From: UBA4742 sp963773335
GTDB lineage: Bacteria > Actinomycetota > Acidimicrobiia > Acidimicrobiales > Acidimicrobilacustridaceae
Assembly: GCA_963773335.1 (NCBI GenBank)
Contig: CAVZAT010000002.1
Location: 744,001 to 808,000 of the forward strand
Direction: 5' to 3'
Length of the DNA stretch: 64,000 nt
The stretch's first letter is position 1; every line of letters begins with the position of its first letter. The notes under the pieces were generated by a model. The model saw only the letters and a list, made by a program, of their open reading frames with translations. It did no database searches and was not told the DNA's origin. Shown piece by piece: positions 56,299 through 64,000 of the stretch. The position numbers and the translations under genes were made by a program.

Positions 56299-59200
56299 TC
56301 AGGGCGGGCACACCGCGCTGACGGGAGTGGAGCCGAAGTAGCGCTGCCACTCCGCGTTGCTCAGGTCACGACCCACGATCGCGCACGCGCCGGCCGCGGA
56401 CGCGTCGAGATGGAAGCGCACGACCACTTCGAGCGCAGCCGAGGGACCGTTGTTGCGCCCGACCATGATCACGGTCTGGCCCCCAGGTTCGAACGCGGCC
56501 GCCGTGTCGTCGGGTGCCTTGTCGAACCCGACGACCGGGGGCAGATAGGTGAGCTGTGGCCCGACCGGGCTGAGGGTGTGCGCGTCGAACAGGTTTCCGC
56601 CACGGGTCAACAGCAGGGAGCCGTCGTTGCTGAATCGGAGACCGCTGTCGCGGGTCGTGGTGGAGGTCCGGCCTGATTCCTGGGTGGCGACCAGCGCCCA
56701 GGTGGAGGTGTCCCACAGGAAGTCGTGCTCCACGTCCTCCCAGTACGGGACGCTCGAGGTGAGCGCCAGACGGTCACCAGTGGGACTGAACGCGAGCTGC
56801 TCGAAGCGGGGGGTGTCGAAGCCGGTCTGGGTGCCGGGGAGCTCCGGATCCGTCTCGAGCGTCCTAGCCAGGTGGCCGCCGGGGAGGTCGAAGATGCCGA
56901 CCCGGCCCTGGTTCGTGGCGACGGCGAGATGGGCGCCGCCTGGATCGAGACCGAGGCCGACGACCATGTCGGCCCAGTAACCAGTCGAATGAAGCAGGCC
57001 CGAGCCGGCCACATCGACGGTCGTGATCGAGGAGAGGTCCGCGGCCCGGAACACCTGGGCCGCGGTGGCGGTGGCGAAGTCCCAACCGGCGAGGGTCGAG
57101 GAGTCACCGCTCGCGGCGGTGATGGGCACGGGGACGCGACCCCGGATGTGTCCCGTGGTGAGGTCGACGACGATGCCCTCCTCGTGGCTCCTGTCGGCCG
57201 TCTTGGCGTTGACCACCAGCAGGCGGTCGTCGGGGGTGAAGACGAAGGGCGTTGCCGAGTCGATCTGCTCACCTGGGGCCAGCGCCGCGAGCGACGTCGT
57301 GGTGCCGGATGCGAGATCCTGAACCGTCACCGTCGTGGCGTCGGGGCTGAGGGCGATGTGGGATCCATCGGGGCTGAGCGACCAGCTTGCGGCGGTCGCT
57401 CGGGAGGTCGCGGACAGCACGTCGATGCCCGGGTTTCGGGTCGGGTCCCACACCACGGCCAGGCCACCATCGCCGACCCCGATGAGCCGGTTCCCCGGGC
57501 CGAGGAAGGCAAGCTGCTGGGCCAGAGCTGAGCCAGGGAGGGTCACCGGCTTGGTCCGGGCGCCGGTTGCATCGTCGAACGTCCACTCGGTGGCCGGGTG
57601 GCCGAACGTCTGGTTCGCCACGAAGTGCGAACCCGACGAAACCGCAGGGGCCGGATCGTTGTTGTTGTCGTAGAACAAGGGCTTGTGCGCCTCCAAGTCG
57701 AAGAGGCTGAAGTGGTAGGAGCCCCCGCCGTCGATGATCTGGACCGCGACCTGGCCATCGGCCGAGAAGCCGTCGTTGATCCCGTCGATGCGGCCCTGGT
57801 ACGTGCCGTCGTCGACGCGGATCAGGTCGGTGCCCTCGTCATAGGGGCACGGCGGGTTGGCCTTCCATCCGCCATCGTTGTAGCTCACGTAGCCGACCAG
57901 CCACCTGCCACCCGGATCGAACTTCCAGAAGTCGTCGCATCCGTCGAGTCCGACCCGATTGGGCGTCGCGCTCGACGAGGTTCACGAGCGTGACGGCGCC
58001 AGAGCCGTCCTGGACCGCGACCTCGGTTCCGGAGGGGCTCACCTGCACATCCGTGGGGTAGCCGGCGAGGCCCAGATCGATGCTCGATAGGGGTGCGCCG
58101 GTAGCGGCGTCGAAGCTCAGCAGGTGGCCGCCGACCACGCCCACGACCCGCTGGCCGTCCGGGGTGAGCATCGCCACGCTGGACGCTTCGACCGGCTGGT
58201 ACAGCGTGTGCAGCTGGTCGGTGGCCAGATCGAGCACCGCCCACGACCCCAGGTCGTAGGAGTAGATCGTCGCGAGGTGACCGACCACCGCGTCGGTGCC
58301 GCTGGCTTGGGCGTGCCAGAGCATGCCGTGCGTGGCGTTGGCGCTGTCCACCGACCACAACTCGTTGCTGGTCTGATCCATGGCGAGGGAGTAAGGGCTG
58401 GTCGCGTCGCGGTTGACGGCGACCATCGAGTCCTTCGGGGCAGCCGGCAGCAGGTCGACGCGCTCGGTGCCGGTATCGACGTCGTACAGGTGGGTGGCGA
58501 CGTTGGTCCCCGCCTCGAGCAGGCGTCCGTTGCCGTTGACGAACGAGAAGTAGGTGGATAGCCGCCCGGCGGTGGTGATCGACTCGCCCGGGTGGTCCCA
58601 CGGGATGAGCTTGACGCCGCTGACACTGCCATCGCTGGCGAAGTCCCAGACCACGATCTCCGCGCCGTCGAACGCCGCAGCACGTCGACCGTCGCTGGTG
58701 GTGGCCAGCACCTGGAAGTTGCCGATGCCACCCATACCGGCCGGGAGCGGCAGGAAGTGGTCGACACCGTGGTTGGCCTCCTGGGTGAGGTCGAGCAGGG
58801 TGACCCGTGCCGCGGCGTCGTCGGGTCCACCGATCTGCTCGGCCTTGGCCGCCAGGAGCAACGCCAGATCGAGGTGGGTGTCCTTGAGTGCCATCGCGTC
58901 GCTGTCGAGGTTCTGAGCCTCGAGGGAGGCGTTGGCCGCAGTGAGGTCGGCGTTGGCCGCGGCCAGATCCGCGTTCGCGGCGTTGAGGTCGACGTTGGCC
59001 TGCTGGGCAGCCTGGTCGGCGGCGGTGGCCGCGGCCGCGGCCTCCTGGGCCTGCTGCTGAGCGGCGCTGGCCGCGGCCGCGTTCTGTTCGGCCTTTGTCT
59101 GCGAGGCACGCGCCTCGGCGGCGCTCTGCTCGGCCTTGCCCTGCTCGGTCAGGGCGCGGGCCGCGCTGGCGTTGGCCTGCGTGCGCTGGCGGTCGGCCTC

Positions 59201-60037
59201 CGCCGCGCTGGCTTCAGCGTTCTGCTGTTCCGTCGCGGCGTGCTGCGCGTTGAGCTGGGCCCGCGCCGCGTTGGCGTCGGCCTCAGCCTTGCGCTGCTTC
59301 GCCTCCGCCGCCTTCGAGGTGGCGAGCTCGCTCTGGCGGTCGGCCTCCGAGCGGGCCAGGACCGCGGCCGTCTCGTTGCGCCTCGCCCGGTCCGCGTTGT
59401 GCAGCGCGGCGAACGCGGCACCGGCTGATGCCACCGACAACAGGACCAAGGCGATCGCGGCCGCGAACGCGGTGCGGATCGTGCGCCGATGCTGGCGGAC
59501 ATCGGCGCCGGCCAGCTCGTCCTTGGCCAACCCGTGCATGGGGGCGGCCAGCTCGGCCACCTCGTCGCGGAACCGCCCGTTGCGAAGGTCGAGCTGCTCG
59601 TCGCCTCGGGCCCATCGCATGTCCATGTGGCGGGGCTCCTCGAGGAACGCCCCGGCCAGAGCTGCGGGCACCGCCGTGGAAGCCGTCATGTCGAGGTCCT
59701 GCGCCACCGGGTCCCACACGAGCTCGCCGTCGGTGAGCACCGGAAGGATCAACGCCGGGTCCTTGTGGGTCCGCCAGTATTCGATCTCGCGGTTCACCCA
59801 CTCCGATTCGCGGGCCTCGGGTGAAGCGAGGATCACGAAGTAGTGCGAGTCGTCCAGCGCGGCCGTGATCGACGCCCACAGGCTCGGGTTGACCGACAGG
59901 CCGGTCTGGTCACGAAAGACGCGCAGCGACCGACGGCGCCACCATGGCTTGGCGAAGCGCTGGAGCCCGTCCTGCAGACGGGGGGCCAGCAGGCCATCCG
60001 CCGCGTGCGAATAGGAGATAAATGCGTCGTAGGCCAT
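56299..60037 (-). pseudogene. TIR / transmembrane / coiled-coil / beta-propeller protein, one frame shift
   Basis: About 1246 residues as one gene. The N-terminal TIR domain (1-130) starts MAYDAFISYSHAADGLLAPR; SEWVNREIEYW gives Glu84 in the position of the catalytic NADase glutamate. A membrane helix is at about 187-212 (FAAAIALVLLSVASAGAAFA), then a 175-residue Ala-rich coiled coil, then WD40-like propellers to the family-type ending VGRDLSNAEWQRYFG. One extra G near 57957-57959 splits the frame after VNLVERDAQS; without it VGLDGCDDFWKFDPGGRWLV continues. From GTG 60043, the total of 3745 bases is one over a multiple of three. ATG 60037 has a GGGG site. Defence or signalling by NAD cleavage is inference. 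Confidence 0.82.
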
Positions 60038-60229
60038 GGCCACCCCTACCGATCCGGGCCCCGCGTGCGCCGAGAAGGGCGGGAGCCTGCGTTTCGACTG
60101 GCATCATCGTACCGGCTCGTCGATGCGCCGGCCGCGGAGAGTGACGGTGCGGCGGCTCTGGCGGTCAGCGGCGCGGCCCCGCCCCGGCCGGTGCGGGGCG
60201 ATGCTGTTGAGTGGGGCATCTGGTGTTCA

Positions 60230-61370
60230 GCCGTACCAGCCGGCGACGTCGGCGATGACGTCGGTGTGGCCTGATTGGTTGAACACGGAGATGGCGCCGT
60301 TGTCGCCGAGTTTGACGGTGACGGCGTTGGGGATGACTTCGCCGGGGGTCCAGTTGAGGTTGGAGGCGGTGGGTTGGGTCTGGCCTGTGGGCCACAGGGT
60401 GAGGTAGGACCCGCCGGTGGTGTCGGCCACGGTGACGTTGGACACGACGGCCTTGGCGTCGGTGGGGACGCCGCCGTGGCCGGCGACGGCCACGGTGCGG
60501 GTGGTGCCGGTCGACCACGGGCTGGTGTAGCCGCCGGTGTTGCCGGCCCCGGGGCGCGAGTCGAGGATGCGGGCCGGGGTGAGGGGGTGGAACAGTTTCC
60601 CGGTGCCGGGCTGGTAGTAGCCGGCGACGTCGATGATGACGTCGGTGTGGCCTGATTGGTTGAACACGGAGACGGCGCCGTTGTCGCCGAGTTTGACGGT
60701 GACGGCGTTGGGGATGACTTCGCCGGGGGTCCAGTTGAGGTTGGAGGCGGTGGGTTGGGTCTGGCCTGTGGGCCACAGGGTGAGGTAGGACCCGCCGGTG
60801 GTGTCGGCCACGGTGACGTTCAACACGACCGCTTCGGCGTCGGTGGGGACGCCGCCGTGGCCGGCGACGGCCACGGTGCGGGTGGTGCCGGTCGACCACG
60901 GGCTGGTGTAGCCGCCGGTGTTGCCGGCCCCGGGGCGCGAGTCGAGGATGCGGGCCGGGGCCAGCGGGGTGAACCCGTCGCCGGTGGTGGTGTCGTAGTA
61001 GCCGGCGACGTCGATGATGACGTCGGTGTGGCCTGATTGGTTGAACACGGAGACGGCGCCGTTGTCGCCGAGTTTGACGGTGACGGCGTTGGGGATGACT
61101 TCGCCGGGGGTCCAGTTGAGGTTGGAGGCGGTGGGTTGGGTCTGGCCTGTGGGCCACAGGGTGAGGTAGGACCCGCCGGTGGTGTCGGCCACGGTGACGT
61201 TCAACACGACCGCTTCGGCGTCGGAGGGGACACCACCGTGGCCGCCGACGGCCACGGTGCGGGTGGTGCCGGTCGACCACGGGCTGGTGTAGCCACCCGT
61301 GTTGCCCGGCCCCGGGCGCGAATCGAGGACCCGGGCCGGGGCCAACGCATGGAAGTACGAACCCGCGGGT
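60230..61370. repeat. 381-bp tandem repeat, three copies
   Basis: Copies follow each other at an exact 381-bp period (for instance boundaries at 60275, 60656 and 61037), encoding 127-residue modules at the C-terminus of the surface protein. Copies are nearly identical, suggesting recent duplication or gene conversion. Confidence 0.9.
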
Positions 61371-61899
61371 TGGACAGGGGTGACCGGAGTCGACGGTGAT
61401 GACGCCGGGGAGGTCCCGACCGAGTTCGTCGCGGTCACCGTGAACGTGTACGACGTCGCGTTCGTCAACCCCGACACGACACACGACATTCCGGTGGTCG
61501 TCGCGCAGGTCTGGCCACCTGGTGATGCCGTCACCGCATAGCCCGTGACCGCCGCTCCGCCGTCGATGTCAGGCGCCGACCACGACACCGTGGCCCGGGC
61601 GTCGCCGACGACCGCGGTGACTGCGGTCGGCGGTCCGGGTGGGCTCGCGGTGGCGACCGAACCGATCAGCTGGGGGACCGAGTCCGCGAACCACATCTGC
61701 CCGCGCGGGTCCGCGGTGATCCCGTCCGAACCCGGCGGGCCCTGCGCCTCGCCGGTGAGCGCGACGACCAGGTAGCGGGACACCGCCCCGCCCGTGGTGA
61801 TCTTGCCCAGCGAATAGGTACCTGACGCGGCGCCGAGGTTCGTGAACCACAACGCCCCGTCGGGACCACCCGCGATCGAGGACGGCACATCGATCGACG

Positions 61900-63410
61900 G
61901 GTCGGTGAAGTTGGTGACGACCCCGCTGGTCGTGATCCGTCCGATCGAGTCGTTCCCACTGTTGGTGAACCACAGGGCACCGTCGGGACCCGGGGCGATC
62001 CCGGTCGGCGCGTTGATGGACGGGTCGCTGAAGTTGGTGACGACCCCCGTCGGGGTGATGCGTCCGATCGAGTCGTTGCCGGTGTTGGTGAACCACAGGT
62101 TCCCGGCTGGGCCGGCGGTGATGGCCTGCGGGGAGCTGACCGAGGGGTTGCTGAAGTTGGTGACGACCCCCGTCGGGGTGATGCGTCCGATCGAGTCGTT
62201 GCCGGTGTTGGTGAACCACAGGTTCCCGGCTGGGCCGGCGGTGATGGCCTGCGGGGAGCTGACCGAGGGGTTGCTGAAGTTCGACACGACCCCGGCGGTG
62301 GTGATGCGCCCGATCGAGTCGTTGCCGGTGTTGGTGAACCACAGGGCACCGTCGGGACCCGAGGCGATCCTGGACGGCGCGTCGATGGACGGATCGTTGA
62401 ACGAGGACACGACCCCCGTCGGGCTGATCCGTCCGATCGAGTCCCCGTCAGAGTTCGTGTACCACAGCGCTCCATCCGGACCGGTTGTCACCCCCAACGG
62501 GCCTGAGACCGACGGATCGGTGTAGTGCATGAACCCACCGGCCCTGAACGCCAGCGGACCGATCTTGCCCTGGCTCGAGACCGACGGTGTCACCTCGGTG
62601 GTGACCCGACCGATGGCGTTGCCCGCGGAATCGGTGAACCACATCGCCTGGTCCGGACCGGCGACGATCCCCTGCGGGTCCAGGAAGGCGGTGTCGGTGT
62701 AGAGGGTCGCCACGCCGGCGGTCGTGATCGAGCCGACCGTGGTTCCTCCTGACGTCGTGTACCACAGGTTCCCGTCGGGTCCCGGCGCGATGTCTGTCGG
62801 CGAACCCACCGACGCGTCGTTGAAGTGGGCGAACGCCCCCGCGGTGGTGATCCGCCCGACACCCGTATCGGTGAACCACAGCGCCCCGTCCGGGCCCGAG
62901 ACGATCGAATCGGGCTGATCCGACGGGGTCCATGACGGATCCACGAACACCGTCACCACCCCAGACGTGGTGATCCGCCCGATCGAGCGGGTTGCGTCCG
63001 TCGTGTTGTGGCTGGTGAACCACATGGCCCCGGCCGGGCCAGCCGTGATCGACGTCGGCCCTTCGAACCCGCCCGTGAACGATGACACGGCCCCGGCCGG
63101 GGTGATGCGACCGATCGAGTCGCTCGTCGAGTTGGTGAACCAGAGGTTCCCGTCCGGGCCCGCGGCGATGCCGGTGGGGTCGTGGATCGATGCGTCCGTG
63201 AAGGATGACACGGCCCCGGCCGGGGTGATGCGACCGATCGAGTCGCTCGTCGAGTTGGTGAACCAGAGGTTCCCGTCCGGGCCCGCGGCGATGCCGGTGG
63301 GGTCGTGGATCGATGTGTCCGTGAAGGATGACACGGCCCCGGCCGGGGTGATGCGACCGATCGAGTTGTCGCCGGTGTTGGTGAACCAGAGGTTCCCGTC
63401 CGGGCCCGCC
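61900..63410. repeat. 123-bp tandem repeats encoding propeller strands
   Basis: Units of 41 codons, best seen between 62038 and 62284 where two copies are nearly identical, and again at 63085-63400 where three copies carry SFTDASIHDPTGIAAGPDGN. Between them the units are more diverged. Confidence 0.85.
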
Positions 63411-64000
63411 GCGATCCCGGCCGGATGGCTGATCGTGCCCCGGGCACGCGAGACGACCACCCCCGGCCCGACCACGATCGGCACCGACGGCGTCGACGCC
63501 GCGCCGGTCCCCACCGCGTTGGTGGCGGTCACCCGGAACGAATAGGTCGTCCCATCGGCCAAGCCCGACACCAGACACGACCGCTCCCCAGACGTCGAGC
63601 ACCCCGCCGGACCCGGCGAGGCCGACACCGTGTACCCCGTGATCGGCGACCCCCCGTCGAAGGTCGGGGCCGACCACGACAGCCTCACCTGCGAGTCGCC
63701 GTTGGCCACCACCGGCTGCGACGGCGTCCCCGGCCCGGTCGGCCCCGACGACACCGACACCGCCAAGATCGCCGAGGAACCTTGGGCGGCCACCCACATC
63801 CGCCCATCTGGTCCCGTCGCGATCCCCGCGAGCCAGGAGGCCACGGGAACCGCGAAGCTCGACACCCCACCCGACGGCGTCCACGCGGCCGACGGTGCCG
63901 CTCGAGTTCGTGAACCACAGGTTGCCGTCGAGACCGGCGGCGATCCCAGAGGGACTGTTGATCGACGCATCGGTGAAGGTGGTGACGACCCCGCTGGTCG

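Larger units (their letters stand above)
60227..64000 (-). pseudogene. repeat-built Vgb-like propeller / fibronectin III surface protein, 5' end outside window
   Basis: More than 1255 residues. It contains two or more arrays of 41-residue strands of the virginiamycin-B-lyase type (GPDGNLWFTNTGNDSIGRIT), enough for several beta-propellers. A fibronectin-III domain follows near the start (PVVANGDSQVRLSWSAPTFD) and another before the end (VVGDARATVSWSAPDIDG). The C-terminus has three 127-residue repeats (LAPARILDSRPGAGNTGGYT ... DVIIDVAGYY) common in secreted actinobacterial proteins. The gene enters from the right edge; one shift near 63875 separates NSSGTVGRVDAV from TPSGGVSSFAVPVAS. Lyase activity is not implied; an adhesive or cell-surface role is likelier. 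Confidence 0.82.

Noticed and set aside
60227..64000. Virginiamycin B lyase resistance enzyme
   Set aside because: The blade repeats are similar, but fibronectin domains, many more blades and surface-type C-terminal modules indicate a structural protein.

Overview
The window is GC-rich (about 70 percent) DNA with many GTG starts, dense operons joined by ATGA or GTGA overlaps, and a lipid-degradation gene set of the kind seen in Actinomycetota. The combination of paired acyl-CoA dehydrogenases, a DUF2889 protein, an acyl-CoA-dehydrogenase-type phosphotransferase and actinobacterial class I xylose isomerase suggests an uncultured Acidimicrobiia-like actinobacterium; this placement is inference. 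Region 1 (1-11.5 kb) is a beta-oxidation cluster: two pairs of acyl-CoA dehydrogenases, two acyl-CoA synthetases, three crotonase-family enzymes and a DUF2889 protein, resembling clusters for steroid side chains or other branched acyl-CoAs. Region 2 (11.6-17.2 kb) holds an amidohydrolase, a complete ISL3-type insertion sequence with inverted repeats and an 8-bp target duplication, and a hemerythrin / PNPOx / PNPOx-GAF gene group broken by many single-base shifts. Region 3 (17.2-30.6 kb) has GntR and TetR regulators, another acyl-CoA synthetase, a phosphotransferase, two separated fragments of a cytochrome P450, two SDR dehydrogenases, an intact P450 with a divergent TetR, a PadR-controlled membrane protein with a clear palindromic operator, and a DapB-like oxidoreductase. 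Region 4 (30.6-46 kb) is a carbohydrate region: a GH78 alpha-L-rhamnosidase, three alpha/beta hydrolases, a lipoprotein solute-binding protein, and a probable xylose operon (GH3 glycosidase, ROK repressor, xylA, xylB) that continues by ATGA overlap into a formylglycine-type sulfatase. Region 5 (46-51 kb) has a ketopantoate reductase-like gene, a TetR gene and a large ATPase regulator whose LuxR helix-turn-helix is at its N-terminus. Region 6 (51-64 kb) encodes large surface or signalling proteins: a lipoprotein with Cna-B-like domains and pentapeptide repeats built from a 471-bp unit, a tRNA-like remnant without a D-arm, a phosphoesterase lipoprotein, a TIR / membrane / coiled-coil / beta-propeller protein of about 1246 residues, and a repeat-built virginiamycin-B-lyase-like protein that runs off the right edge. 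A notable property of the whole window is the number of single-base frame shifts in otherwise well conserved genes, often in G or C runs. They may be assembly errors or real decay, and I mark every gene where I see one.
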